Source: Bryum argenteum (Eukaryota > Streptophyta > Bryopsida > Bryales > Bryaceae). From it: a stretch of DNA of 64,000 bases. Location: NCBI GenBank assembly GCA_037043015.1, contig CM073322.1, forward strand, positions 27,060,364 to 27,124,363, read 5' to 3'. Below are positions 25,180-38,235 of this stretch, in pieces. The position numbers were made by a program, and so were the translations under genes. Position 1 is the stretch's first letter; each line of letters starts with the position of its first letter. A model generated the notes under the pieces. It searched no databases. It had not been told where the DNA came from and worked only from the letters and a program-made list of their open reading frames with translations.

Positions 25180-28100
25180 TCAGCTAGTTTCTACAACGTG
25201 CACTGCAAAAGGGGGTCCAGTGTAGCTCAGCGTTTCGTGTGTAGGCTGAGAATCAATAACAGCTGATCCCAGTAATGTGTACTGGCCGGGAACTAAGAAA
25301 CAGAGCGCAAATCGGTGCACAACCTCCCCAAGTGCTCCAACCTCCACGTGCACTCCTTCCAGTGTTCCTGTCAACGCAAAAGACATCAGCATTTGAGTTG
25401 CTCATCACCGAAAGCTTGTCACACGCGATTTGAGTGACGAAAATGTCACAATAAGATGCTGAAAGCGAGCAAGAGACTCACCGGCCCACAGTACTGTTCC
25501 TTTGCTACCGGCAGCACCCAAGCAACTAGTACCGGTGACGTCCCGACAGGTGACACTAAGTGTCATCTTGACAGCCTCGTTGGTGTTGTTCCGAACCAAC
25601 ATCTCGATAGGTGCCAGTTCCCGAACACCGATCCCGCCCTTGCTGTCAGGTGATAAGCCTCCATCGTCTGCCTCCACTTTCTGCAGGCCGACTCTAGGGG
25701 AACCAGGGAGATTGTCAACGTCGCCACTGTCTCTGGCGCTTCTCAACGTTGGAGGAGACATGGAGGTTTTCGCAAGTCGGAAACCGAACGTTAAAGGATC
25801 CGTTAACAGAATCTTTAGTACAGATGCCTGTAAAGCTTCTCGCAGGGCGTCCTTTATCGGCAACTCCCCTGCACTGTTACGACCTGAAGTCCACCTCACA
25901 CATATCTTTGAACTCAGCTCTTCGATGATTGCGTTCAGCTCGGCTTTGGCTTGCCGTCCTGTTCCGTCCTTAGACTTCGCATCGTGCTTTAGTATGGCCT
26001 CTTTTCGTATGGAGGCTCGTGCAAGGCTCGCTTTCTCCAAGCCAGCGAGCTTGAAACGCTCCAGTGGAATCAGAACACGAGCAGCGTAATCTCTGTCTAT
26101 TCTTGTGGGAGGGTAAAGACACTCTGGATCCTCCACTAGTCTTCCTTCCTCGTCTGCCTCCTTCCTGGTGACGACGATCTCAAACAGGACATCCGTCGCG
26201 TTCCAAAGCTCCAGCTCGAGAAGTCGCATGCCCCAGCTACCCCTGTAAGGATCCATTTTGACTAGACTTTCTTCTGCGACTGGGTCGGAGAGGGAGCTGT
26301 TGATGTTGGCGGCCACTTCCATGGAGAGTAGCTTGGCTTGCACCAGACACAGGCCCTTCAGGACGTGCAGTTGCAATGGGAGTGCCACTCGCCGGCCAGG
26401 CGGTGCCTCAGCCCCTTCCTCAAGCGACGGCCCTGCGTAGTGGATGACTAACATAGGAGTTGCGGCGTCTTTCTGCGCTCTGACCAGGTTTCGCAGATCG
26501 ACATCGGCAGTTGGCGAGCCCGCTTTCAGAGTCACCGGCACCACCACTGTGGCGCCCGGGGGCAGCGGCAGCGCGTCTTCCAACACGCTGTGTCCGATGG
26601 ACATCACGTGCTGCTGTTGCTTGCCTGTCAATGTCATGTGAGCCTCTACTACTGGGACCACGCCTGCGTTCGACAAACTGATTTGCATCTCACGAATCTC
26701 GCCCTCGTACAGAACAGCGGCTCCCTCGCCACCCACAGCGCGTGCCACGAGAAGTGGCAACGGCGGGACGACTTCCACGCGCTCGTACTGAGCCGGCGAA
26801 CGCACCTTGTGACCACTTCGAAACGGATCCACGAGCGCCGTGCCTTTCACTGCGCCGTCACTGACTTCTTCGAATAAGTGCTCCGTTACAACTCCGTAAC
26901 ACTTCACGATACAGCCTCGCACTGTGAGCGTCCCAACTTTGAGAGGCAACCCCGAGAGCGACACGACCTGACCAGAGCTAGCGGGCAGCGTGACTGAAAC
27001 AGGAAAAGCTTCGAACTGATCATGTTCCACTGACAGGGAGATGCTTTCGACCGTGACCTCGAATACGCAAGGATTGGCGAGCTCCACTAAGACTTCCACG
27101 GGCTCCCCAACGACCCAGGTGACGGGAATTCGGGTGTTCACATCGCCCTTCGCAGTGAAAGGAGTGTAGATGAAGGGGCCCGTCGAAGTGCGACCCTGCC
27201 ACCATTCGTTTATAGTGGCGCTTCGCTTGACAATCTCCCGATCTGCTGGCATTGCAGTGTAGGAATGCAATCTTACGAACGGAATGGCGGGCTCAGACGA
27301 CCTCGTTCCAGGGGCGAGACGCTCAGCAGACATGGAAAGCGCGTTTGCCAGGGTTAATTGCGAACCAGGTGGAATGAGAGGATAGTGATTCCTCAGCAAC
27401 CGAGCGGCCGCATTCCACGCCGTCAATGCATCACCTGCACGAACTGCAGCCGAGAGCATGTCATACAACACGTCCACTTGCAATGTGCTCCACTCACCGA
27501 CTGGTTTCTCCCTACCCTCCGCTTTGCCTAAACACTTGTAGGACTCTGCAGTGAGCGACATCACCTGCAGGGCGCTGACGGCAGCCCAATGACTATGCTG
27601 CTGTTGATACAACAGCGCCACTTGCCGTCCGTAAAACGCAGCTTTGCGATCATACCCGATCGCAGCAAAAATGCGAGATGCTTCGACATTGACCACCAAG
27701 CGATCACTAGCATCCATCAAGCTCTTGGACCATTCTACAGCTCCCATTACATAATCCACTACTTCTTTCGCATTCTCCTTCCTACAAAGAAACCTCGCTA
27801 GCTTCAGCGTCGCCTCCAATTCAAACGACAATGCCGTTGCCCTGCGATAGAGCTGGATCACTTCTAAATAACGATATTGCACCTCCTGTTCTAACAGGTA
27901 ATCCTTATGCCCAGCGTTCATAACAGTAGCACACGCATAACCCTCGATAGCGCCGGCTTGCCACAAACTATCGCCCGTAAGCCGAGCTAACTCAATCGCA
28001 GTGTAGTAGTGCAGATTGGCATCCGATGGTGATCCAGCCAGCAAGCAATAGTCTCCGATCGTTTTCTGTACCCGACCTAACTTCCGCTTCTTACTAACCT

Positions 28101-28713
28101 CGTCCGAGATAAGCGACACCTGCGAATCCAAGGGGGTCGTAAGCCCCACGGGTTTGAGATGCAATACGGAGCTCTCGAATGCCATGAGGAGCGACGCCGC
28201 GAAGTCCTGCATTAGCGTCTCCATGTGATTTTGCAAACCCTGCCGATCTGTGGATGGGAACATCACCAAAAACTCCTTTTTCTTCTCATCGTCCAATTCG
28301 ATTTGCGCGTCGGTCGGATGAAATGCAAAGCATCGCGTTACATGTGCGGAGGGGTACCCCTTGCAGATCGTGAGAAATTGATCATAAGCTGTGCTAATTT
28401 CCGGCGTGAGAGGACAATGGCATAACCCTATTACACCGAGAATCTTCCGATGCGCCTGAAAATCCTCCCAAGGACCCCGCACTGCCCCGCCTACCATAAA
28501 CTTGAGCATTAAGCTTCCAGTCTCCCACGGCTGCTGCGAGAACGGGCTCTTCTGATGTTCGGTGTAGTACGGGCTGACGCTCGAGAGCGGAATTCGCGTG
28601 TGCTGCACCAGCATCGCCACATAGTCTCGGAAATGCGCAGCCGGCATCTCCCCGATTGCCACCACTGCCACTCGGATCATGCTGCCCCCCTCCACTCGCA
28701 CCTCCGGCTCCAT
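25180..28713 (-). CDS. TRS120: TRAPPII complex subunit TRS120, two exons
   Basis: This is the plant TRS120 (TRAPPC9-like) subunit of the TRAPPII tethering complex, which acts at the trans-Golgi network and cell plate as part of a Rab-GTPase exchange factor. Exon 1 runs 28713-25482 and exon 2 25367-25180, with a 114-bp intron (donor gtgagt, acceptor tgacag) and in-phase junction, giving 1139 residues, near the size of the plant orthologues I know. The N-terminus MEPEVRV is followed by YYTEHQKSPFSQQPWETGSL and ILGVIGLCHCP, typical of plant TRS120. The middle is helical-repeat-like, and the C-terminal half is rich in beta-sandwich segments, ending VPGQYTLLGSAVI...GPPFAVHVVE. The frame is open to an upstream Met at 28779, but the leader there is Arg/Gly-rich, so I chose the Met matching orthologues. 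An almost single-exon structure is notable. Confidence 0.95.
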
Positions 28714-28779
28714 CTTCGCTCGCTCCCCCTTGCGAACTCCCCTGCCCCTACCACGATCCAATCCTTGCTTTCCCCTCAC

Positions 28780-30479
28780 TCATACCTGAAGCTCCTGCAC
28801 GACCTTGCTAAGGGCTGGAAATGCAGCACCCGTGCTGCGATGCAAAAGCTCCCTCGCGAGCTGGCGCCTTCTGGTGCCTTCGCCATAGCCATCCCCGCCA
28901 CGAGCTCGACAGCAAGAGCTTCGCCCTGTTTCGCAATGGCTTTTTAGGGTTCCAATAAACAACTCAATGACCAACTTAGAGCATTGCCACATCAATCAAT
29001 GTATGACTAATTTGGAGTTCCTAAGTTATTCCCTTCAAACACTAAAGTTTTGTGTCAAGAAAAAAAATTAATGTTAATGATAGAAATATTTTAAGTAATT
29101 TTGTAAGTATAGGATTTACGAGTCTTAATCCACTAATTACTTGATAGATTCAGCAGGAGGATCTTAAAGTTAAGTTGACTTACTAATCATGTTTTGAAAT
29201 TTGTGAAATTATAATATTCAAAGGGGTGAATTTAGGCTCTTTGAAACCCTCAAATAATGATTCCGATAGTACATAACTTTAGGGACTAAGCAGTGAAGTA
29301 ATCCCTACTCTCTTGTGTAATATTGGGGGACACATTGCGTAGGATTAGGGGCAAATTGATGGTTTAATGAGGGAAAAAATTTCAAGGAACAAAAACAATT
29401 ACATGGGACTACTATTCAACTATGTCGGTATTTGATTTCACTAATATTCTATCATTTTAAAAATTCAATATCATATCCTACAACTATCTTTTCTCAAAGA
29501 ACACAAAAATTGACAAATTGGAAGTTAAAATAAATAAATAAAATAAAATAATTTACTTTAACGATTCTAGCATATTTCAATTACAAGTCAAAATATTGTT
29601 GTTTTATCATTGAGATAGAGACTAAACAATTCATGTAAAAATTAAAGTTTTACATTAACAAGCTTAGAAATCTATTGCATAGTTTAGATGAGAAACAAGG
29701 CAACTCCGCTAAATTTAACTACTTCTAAAGTTGCACATTCGAGGCTTCCTTCATGGCTTTTGTGAGTTTAGATATGAACTTGGTAAGAATTATAATATGG
29801 GATTCCTCACAATGCACAAATAAACCTATTGGCAGGACCTTAGGTTCCCATAAGAATTGTGAGATTTAGTAGATTTAGTAAATGTTGAGTTTATGAATAG
29901 GTGCAATATCATTTTAAAGTTGATGTTGGGTTTAATGAAAACCCATGGCTCTACCATAAGATTCAAATACTCAAATTTTGCATGATATGCTAATTTTCAA
30001 TCAACCTAGTAACCAATCCGTAAATTTGAATTTCCTATACTTGTATTAGTTTCTATTTCTTAAAATTGTCTAGGTTTAGTTACATATGGCATACACACTA
30101 AGTCAAAATTAATAAATACTTAGAGGTTGAACATGTTGCAAAGTCATTATTGCCCTAATGACCAATACCATCTTGAGATATGTAAAATGATAACTTGTTT
30201 TAGTTATGTTACTCATATATTCATTATTTCGAACATGGATACATTTTGCAATATTTTTGTTTATAAAATGATCTTAGAACCAAAGTATCTAGAGAGTAGA
30301 AATATGCAACTATTTCAACCTAATCAATCTCTTAAAACTAATTAGCTACAATAAAATATGAAATCAAATGTATACACCTTAAATATTAGTTCTATTATAT
30401 TGTGCTTGTTTTTAAGACACAAATAAAAATGAAGAGGAAGAAATAATACCATCTTATATATTCAAATGGGAGAAAAAAA
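28780..30479. other. Intergenic between divergent genes
   Basis: 28780-28960 is GC-rich and probably the 5' UTR/promoter of TRS120, including an AACCCTAA telo-box-like site on the minus strand near 28945. 28980-30480 is about 70% AT with taaataaataaaataaaat tracts and no coding signal; it should contain the promoter of the AT-rich gene starting at 30480. Confidence 0.45.
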
Positions 30480-33400
30480 ATGCTACTATTAGAATCTAAA
30501 AACAGTTGCATAAACCACTTGCCAAAATTTTCTGATCAGATGTATGATTATAGCACTTACAAGCTCAAAAGATTTAATGAGTATAAGAACAAGTTCTTTC
30601 ACAAAGGGCCTACAAAACTTGGAAACATAACTAATCAAGTATTCGCAAATAGCTGCAAGCATCAAAATGAGGATTCAAATTCAAGATCTTCATTGCTTTA
30701 TGGAGATCTAGAAGCAAACAAATCAAATTGCGCTACACAAAGTGAAGATAGAATGAAGTTTGAAAATGACAACAAACATTGTGATGAATATCATGACAAG
30801 CAAATTTTTGCAAATAGTTTTCTGTTAAGAAGAAAGGATACCACTGACAAAGTCAATAACATTGAAACAATTGGAAATATGTTGGATAACAAAGGTAGCT
30901 CAAAATACCATCAATTTGAATTGCAAAATTTAACAGAATTTGACCCAATACTTAGAGAAAACATTCATAAGCTTGTAAAGAAAGATCAACAACTCAAACC
31001 TAAAATTGAAAGCAAAACCCTAAACAAAATTTTGAAGGAAATAAGAAATGAACAAAAACAAGAAAATAATGGGTAGAATACAAAACTCAAAGATATTTGA
31101 ATATCAAAACCTATTCATGGTACATGACTTTCTCTTTGTATCAAACTTTATCAATATACCTTCATAGATGAGAATTTTCTTATTTGTAATTTTTATCCTG
31201 AAAATAAAATTCTCTATACACAAGTAGACCATGGTTAGTACTATAATCAATTATATATAATTTGTATAATATTTTGAATAAGATAAAAATAGGTTGAATT
31301 TGGACTTGATTACTAAGTGAATCTTACCATTGCAATTTTTTATGAGTTTTAGCAGCTGTGAAACATCAACAAGTGTCATAGTTGGAAAACAGGACGTTGA
31401 TGATGGACATTATCTAGAACAAAAAGGTAAGTGATTGTTCAATGACACCTGATTATTGAACGAATGATTTTTGAAAGCTCTATATTTTAGTTGTGAATCA
31501 AATTGCTTGTTAAAGTTGTTGTTTGTATTTTATTTGAATATAGAAAGATAATTCAAACTTATTAGTGATTAAATTCTAGAAACTCTAATAATATTCTTTA
31601 ATTTACAAACTAGGAGCTACAATGGCACAAAGGATATGTATGCAACAACCGAATTGTAAAAAACATTATATTCCTTCGGAAAATTGTGTTCTTTATGTGG
31701 ATTGTGATTGTTTAAAGAAGAACCAATCATGGGAGACAAAAGTTCTTAGTGCATATATAAAATCCCTATATGCAAAAGAAAGAAATAGGATTGTAAAAAT
31801 TGATAAAATAGATTGCAAATATCTAAAAGAAATCAATTCAAACCCTTCATATATACTAAACTTATTGATTATGTGTAAAGATTTTCAACAAATACAAAAA
31901 TTAAAAAGTAATATTTTAATGAGTTCTAAAATTCTCAATGAGGATACAACTAGAATATTAAAACATAGTGGTGAAGTTTACAATAATTTGGAAAATAAAT
32001 TAACAACTGAAACTTTGACATGTAATACATGTAACACCCCAAATTCAGCCATTCTTTCCAATCATCCATGTTTGATGTTCTATCTGTTATTAAAGTGTTA
32101 TGAACCACTACAAATTGAACTTATTAATCAAGTTTTAATCAAAACAACTAAAGTCATTCACCTAGAGATAAAAGTCAATGATAAACCAAAAAATGTTCAT
32201 GAATCCTTCAATAAGCATTGCAATAGTCCCGTGAGTATGGATACTAGATTTGATGGGCTACACAAAGATAGAAGGTGTCCAAAGTCAATAGAGGAAAACA
32301 AATTGGATATGTACAAAAGACCATCAATTAATAATTCATTCATAAATCCAAATAGTAGCAAACATAAATATAATTCCAATGATATGTGTTTTGAAACTTC
32401 TTCCAAATGCAATATTTCTAGTGAAAGTAATTATATACATAGTTCTAGAGACAAAAATTCAGCTACATTTCCATCAAATGGGTCTTACCTTGACATTGAA
32501 TTATGTACAAAAAATCACAAATTTCAGAAAAAGAAATCAAATATCACAAAAGATCTGGAACCCTCAATTTTAAAGCTACATTCTAGAACTTTAGATCTTA
32601 ATGATAGTAGAAGATCTTTGAATGATATAGAATGTAGTAATGTTGCAACAAATGATTTGGAAGATTGCAAAATTTCAAATTTTTCATCTAATATCAAGGA
32701 AACCAATTTTGAATACCGTAACTCAAAACTTTCACGATTAGATAATCAAGAAAATGAATGTAAAGAAAGTTATCTATCTCGTCAACATACATTGGGCGCA
32801 AACAAGAACGATGCAAAAAAGAATCTAATTGGATTAAGTATTGTTTTTTCAAATTCTTATGAAAACTTGGATGAAAGTAAGGTCATAGACATTTATGATA
32901 GTAAGCTAGATTCAACTCCAAACAATTTTTCTATTGAATCACCTGACAACTTGAGAGAAATAGTCATTGAGAAATGTAGCAGTGATTGCTTCAACAATGT
33001 TGTTGAACAAACTCCAATGAATGAAAATAACTTAGCATCAAGAGTACACAATACTCGTAGTAGAAGTCAAATTATTGGAGATTATTCTAGTCTACAACTG
33101 ATAAATGGAAATTGTCAACGAGTTGTACCAAGTTCCAACTACTCAGAAAACAATCAATCAAATGGAAGGCCAATATATTATTTAAATGATCAATTGGACG
33201 TTGAAAATTCTAAAGAAAATGGTAACATAAAAGTGATAAAGAGGTCTTGTGATATTAGCAATTGTATGTGCGATGGAACTGCAAATGCTACTTCCAATGA
33301 ACTTGAAAACAAAATGCATGTTACAGATAAAGTGTCTTCATTTATCAATGAAGACAATAATATTGCTCAAATCAAAACCAAAAGAAAGTATTCATTGGAT

Positions 33401-34162
33401 TCTAACCATGACAAAGAACCAAAAGAATTACTTGGTCTAAATCAAAAAGAATCTAGTCAAGAAGCTTTGACAAATTATTCCAAATTACATCAAAATAAAC
33501 TAGTATGTTCATCACATATTTCAAATGAATTACAAGGTTCTAGTTGTGAGAAAATTTATTCTTCAGAATTTAATTCTTATGTTAATCCATGTTTATCCAA
33601 TGTTGAAGAGTTCAAGGAATTTCCTCGCATCAAGAATATAAAATTTTATGATAATTTTAGTAATCTATCACAATATAATGATCCAATAGAAATTATAACT
33701 CAACCACCACCTATAAAATACTCAAATGAAAACCTTGAGGACAATACAAACAATAAAAATTTTGCTTTCCAAAATAATATATCTTCACATGGAAAGTTTT
33801 TGGACAATTATTGTTCAAAAACTATCCATCAGGCAAATAAATGTCAAAACTTGAACGAATTTGAAAGTAGGAGTTTTGATTGGAAAACTTATGAATGTGA
33901 AAACTATAGAAGTCCTCAACTTTTGGAGATAGTTGTTGAGCATCCAAGCATTGAAGAGCCTTGCAATCAAAAATGTTCATTCCAAAATGATAGAGACTCA
34001 AATCATGGAACATCTGAACCCAAAATTTTAAAGAGAAAATGTAAGGCAAATAAACTTAAGAGGAAAAAAGTATGTAAGGAAATACAAACAGAACTTAGTA
34101 GTCCTCCTGGAGATGAAAGCATATTTTTCAAGCTTAATGGGCAATTGTGTTTTCGAGACTAA
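30480..34162 (+). CDS. AT-rich gene for a large Asn/Ser/Lys-rich protein of unknown family, three exons
   Basis: I do not recognise this protein. Exons 30480-31072, 31356-31426 and 31614-34162 join in phase: donor ggtaga with acceptor agcag rebuilds GGC, and donor gtaagt with acceptor aactag rebuilds GGA. The result is about 1070 residues. The last exon keeps an 849-codon frame open in DNA of roughly 70% AT, where chance stops would be dense. The start of exon 3 looks folded and Cys-bearing (LYVDCDCLKKN, LTCNTCNTPNSA, a hydrophobic LMFYLLLKCYEPLQIELI); the next 600 residues are low-complexity, rich in Asn, Ser, Asp and Lys and probably disordered. The C-terminus has a basic cluster (KRKCKANKLKRKKVCK) that could be a nuclear signal. 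Base composition is unlike the other genes here, so transfer, a fast-evolving lineage-specific gene, or a reproductive-cell gene are all possible. The 5' end could include further exons. Confidence 0.75.
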
Positions 34163-34388
34163 TTATTCAATATTAAACATTTTGGTAAGTTTAGAGTGAA
34201 GGTTTACATATTTGTATGTACCTTTTCTTGAAGTGAAGTCATATCAATACCATGATGGTGTAGCCATTTGAGGATTTACTTTTCTACTTGAAGTTGATCA
34301 ACAAATCACAAACTCTCTAAAACACTATTCACAAACCTTAAATAGTTTCAACCTCTGTAATTAAACACTACATAAAATGGGACACTAT

Positions 34389-34670
34389 GGTAGGCAGTCC
34401 TAAAAGCGCCACAGGGACCCAAAAGCGATCTGTCCTCATTTGTAGATTGTGAAGATACAAATGTACCTCATTTGTATATAACGCATTTGGGTCAAATCTT
34501 ACTTAGCACTTTGGAATTTTGTATAAAATTCACAAATGCGAATTACATGTTGCAAATTTTTGCAATCCTCCCGAAAACCTATTTCGAATGTGGTCATAAT
34601 TTTATTTTGAATTTACTAGTGCTAAAAATAGGTCAGATCTCTTAAGGTGGCGCTTTTAGGACACTCTACC
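34389..34670. mobile_element. MITE with 23-bp inverted ends (GGTAG...CCTAAAAGCGCCA)
   Basis: Left end ggtaggcagtcctaaaagcg (34389 on) matches the complement of the right end (ggtagagtgtcctaaaagcg, ending at 34670) with four mismatches over 23 bp. The 282-bp element has no ORF. Similar GGTAG termini occur in the elements at 42005 and 43330. Confidence 0.75.
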
Positions 34671-34819
34671 TTATATGAACTCAACAATGCATTGACTATA
34701 TAGACACGAATCCATTCCTCACCGTCATCATGGATGAGGGTTTCATAGTCACACATCATCAGCACTATACAAGAGTGCACAAACATAAAGGGCAAGTGCC
34801 TCTTGATCACAACTCTACA

Positions 34820-35119
34820 CAGGACACAAGAGTTGTTTAGTAGTGTTACAAACGTTAATTGGGAACCATACTACTAAATTTACACATTACCATAGTCTTA
34901 CAACACTAATCTCAAAAAGATAACACCAAATGTGAGAGAATGAATGCAAGCAGAAGAATTTATAGGAATTGGTGTGATTGGTATCTTGAAGAAAAGACAA
35001 GAAGCATTGATTGCAGAGGCGACTCAAAGTGAATACTTATCTCAAAAGAGTTGAGAAATAGTGTAATTGGTAACTTTCTGAAAAATTCCCTAATCTTGAT
35101 CAACAACTCTTGTGTAGTG
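34820..35119. mobile_element. CACTA-type MITE, 300 bp
   Basis: The complement of the right end reads cactacacaagagttgttga and the left end caggacacaagagttgttta, forming imperfect inverted termini shared with the element at 23640-23957. No ORF is present inside. Confidence 0.65.
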
Positions 35120-37460
35120 CAAATGTGGTCTGAGTATATCCCAAATGGCACGTTGTGATACTATTTGAAAAGTTCACAATATACAAAATCCAAAATCCAC
35201 CCTTAGACTTTTGCAAGTGCATCAAAAATATTCCCTCTGATCACTTCAAGCTCCAAGTTGCTTGTTTCCTTAATTGGTCAGAAATGAGCATGGAATCCAG
35301 TGGTTGCTAATGCACCTTTTAAGAACAGGCCTGAGTGGTCCCAGGTACTTTGCCACAGATGCAAGTTAAGTTACAGCCAGTGTACCTTTTGCCACAGATC
35401 ATAATCCATTGCTTGTCATGTACCTTGACGCAGTTCATCATTTAGTGCTTACAGCCATGTCCTTGTTCAAACTCCTTCAAAGGTGGGTGATCGACAGTGA
35501 CCACTTACTTACAGTTGAGGTACTAGAACTGCAGATTTCTGCACAATGTAACATTGTCAAAGAGAAAACCAGATGGCTTCAACTAGAGTACGAATGAAAG
35601 GAAGTTTATAAATGGCTTCAACTAGAGTATGAATGAAAGGAAGTTTAAGTAGCTCTTAATCTATCAAGCATGTTTGTCTCTCGAATATAATTTCGTTGCA
35701 CAAAGTGATAGTGATTTTGAGACTATACGAGCCATTTTTTGCGCACTCATCGATTGAAGCATATGTGTCTACAAATCACAACTCAAATGTTGTTAGTATT
35801 GAGAAATGCTCATAACACCACTCCAACCTTGCAGTCGGCAGTTCAGTAGAGAGCCATGAGAATTTCCACCTATCCAATATATGAACCTGTTTCAATAAAG
35901 AATCAGGGAGAAACAATATTCTTGCTCAAGAATCAATATTGCAACAAATCAGTGATGAAACAGTGCAACATTTCTTTATAAAGATTGTCACAATGCAAGG
36001 CAATACAAGCATTGCTGTAATCCAAACCAAAATCCTTCAAATCCATAAAGAACTAGAACCTCTCTCTCTCTCACTCTCTCTTGGTTCGAGAGTAAAACAC
36101 CTCCGATCGCCAGAGAATCAATCGAACTCTTCGCAATCACGAAGGCAATCGACCTCTTCGGAATCACAAAAGCTCTGTGAGCCAAAAAGTAACAATGTAT
36201 GGAAAATCAACAAGTATGTTCATTTCGCTTCTCCATCTTCCAATCCTGCACAAGAAATGTGCTCATCCCGCGGAAGCTTCCATTCCAGCACAAGAAACGT
36301 GCTCAGCCCGCCAAGGCGATTGCTGATGAGCCAAACCGATGTCACGCAAAGTCGTTTTGATATTTTCGTTCTTTCTTCATCTCGGCCTCTATACAGAAAG
36401 CTCCCGTTCTTGCTCCATTCTCGGAGCCGAAAGTTGCCGGGCATTGTAAAACCCTAAAGGGAGTAGAAACTGGTCAATTGTTCGCCAAGAGCCGCCTCAC
36501 TCATCGTATTTGTGAGAAAAGAGCAGCATAGTGACGCAGCGACGCACGATGTAAAGCTTCCCGCGCTGCTGCTTGAGGTACGCGAGCGTGTTCTTGGTGC
36601 CATTCAACAGACAATTGTTGCGGAGCGAGTAAAATCCCCGCGAGCTCGATCGCCCCTCATCACTCTCATCGCTCGTCATCCCCATCGCTATTGCAGAAAC
36701 TCTTTCTCTCGCAATACTCTGTCCTGTTACAATCTTAGGCACTAGTGTAATCTTATATGAAAAAGAAAGGGCAGACAAAGGAGCAGTACAGCGAATCGGA
36801 AGCTATGACGGTGGCCGACAATTAACAAGTGGAGCGAGTACCCGGAAATGGAGCGGGAGGCAGAGGTCTTATGCAGCAACTGTGGCTATGGTGGTGGCGA
36901 GCTCTCTTGCGCCCCAACCAAGGGGGAAGCATCGATACTGCGGCGGCACCGGCGGGTATGGAATCGGAACAGGGTCCGGGTATCTATTGGACGCGGCGGT
37001 CGAGGGAGATAGGAGATTGGATCTCGGTACATGTGCCTCCAAAAGGCAAATTTAATCACCCAATTTAATTCTGTGGGGAATAGCAACTCCCTTTTTATGA
37101 CCAAAAGCTGATCATGATTCAATTCCCTTTGGAAATTTTTTTCTCTTTTTGATTATTTAACCAATCTCTTTGAGGTTTTTTGGGTAGCCACTGAAATGCG
37201 GCCAGGCGTTAATGGCGTGTCAATTGGTAGAACCTATGCCTTTAATGTTTTTATTATTTGGTTCACAAATTGGTATTTTTTTTTGTTCATACCAATAATA
37301 AGTTCATCATTTAAATCACTATTTTACAAAAGTCCAATTGAATATAATCAGTTCGAGATTTTTAATGAACGTTAAAATAATGTATTGAACGTTAGAGAAA
37401 CAAGGTAATCGAGATAATTGCCTTGCGAAGATTAGCGCTATATCAATGTGTGTAGTGTTG
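35120..37460. other. Intergenic; GC-richer island 36.0-37.07 kb without an assignable gene
   Basis: A 37-bp direct duplication (atggcttcaactagagta...) lies at 35571-35649. 36060-36080 is a CT microsatellite. 36238-36313 contains tandem copies of gcacaagaaa(t/c)gtgctca. On the minus strand a 74-codon frame begins at 36444 just after a taggGTTTTACAATG context, but its product is not recognisable and I do not call it a gene. 37070-37460 is AT-rich. Confidence 0.4.
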
Positions 37461-37463
37461 TAA

Positions 37464-37916
37464 GAGCATCCCCAATGGTACATGAAGCAAAGGTCCCTCC
37501 AAACGCCAAATGCCAAGCCCCCTGTCTAGTGGCGAGTCGTTTTGGGGAGGCTATCTTCCAACGGAGACGCCATCGACTCCACGCCATTAAGGATAATAGT
37601 TGAGGTGGCCTGTGACCTCCGCCACCGTGGCCAGGAGGTGGGCCAGCATGGCAAAGCACTCTCTCCTCATCTGCAGAAAAGTTCCTCCCCTTCTTCCCTC
37701 TTCCTGCCTCTGCAAGTGCCATCATGGCGTTGACTGGGTGATAGCGTGAAGAAAATGTCTCCCTCTACAGGAAGGAAATTTGGCGAGAGCGGGGCAAGAG
37801 TGGCGAGGTACGACAGAATAGAGGGTGGGTTGGCACAACCATTAGGGCGGGAGTTTGGCCGCGGGCCCGCCAAGAGCGGTTGGAGGGGCCTTGATGGCGG
37901 GCCATTGGGGATGCTC
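37464..37916. mobile_element. PIF/Harbinger-type MITE with TAA target duplication
   Basis: The termini gagcatccccaatgg and its exact reverse complement ccattggggatgctc bound a 453-bp GC-rich element. It is flanked by TAA at 37461-37463 and TAA at 37917-37919, the 3-bp TWA duplication made by PIF/Harbinger transposases. No transposase is encoded; open frames inside are by-products. Confidence 0.85.
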
Positions 37917-38235
37917 TAAGCTCCTATACATTCAAGCAAGCATCTTGCTAATCACTAAAGACTTGCCTATTTTACATTCTCTATCTTGATCATGTTCATT
38001 TATCTTTAAGTTTGGCTTTTATAATCAATTGTTTTGGATAAAGGTTGGATATTTATTTAAGTCTTGTGAAACAAGCAAAGTGTTATTCAGTGGAGAAGAA
38101 ATGATTATGAGGATAGGTAGTTTACTACTGAGCAGTGAGTTGAAAACTCTTTTAAATATATCATAATTGTGTGTATATCAAGGTTAGTATACTTTTCTTG
38201 TATTTTTAATTATCCTAACGCTGCGTTTGGAAACC

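Noticed and set aside
36220-36444. 74-codon minus-strand frame after a telo-box-like context
   Set aside because: Product unrecognised, contains an internal DNA duplication, and no further exons were found.
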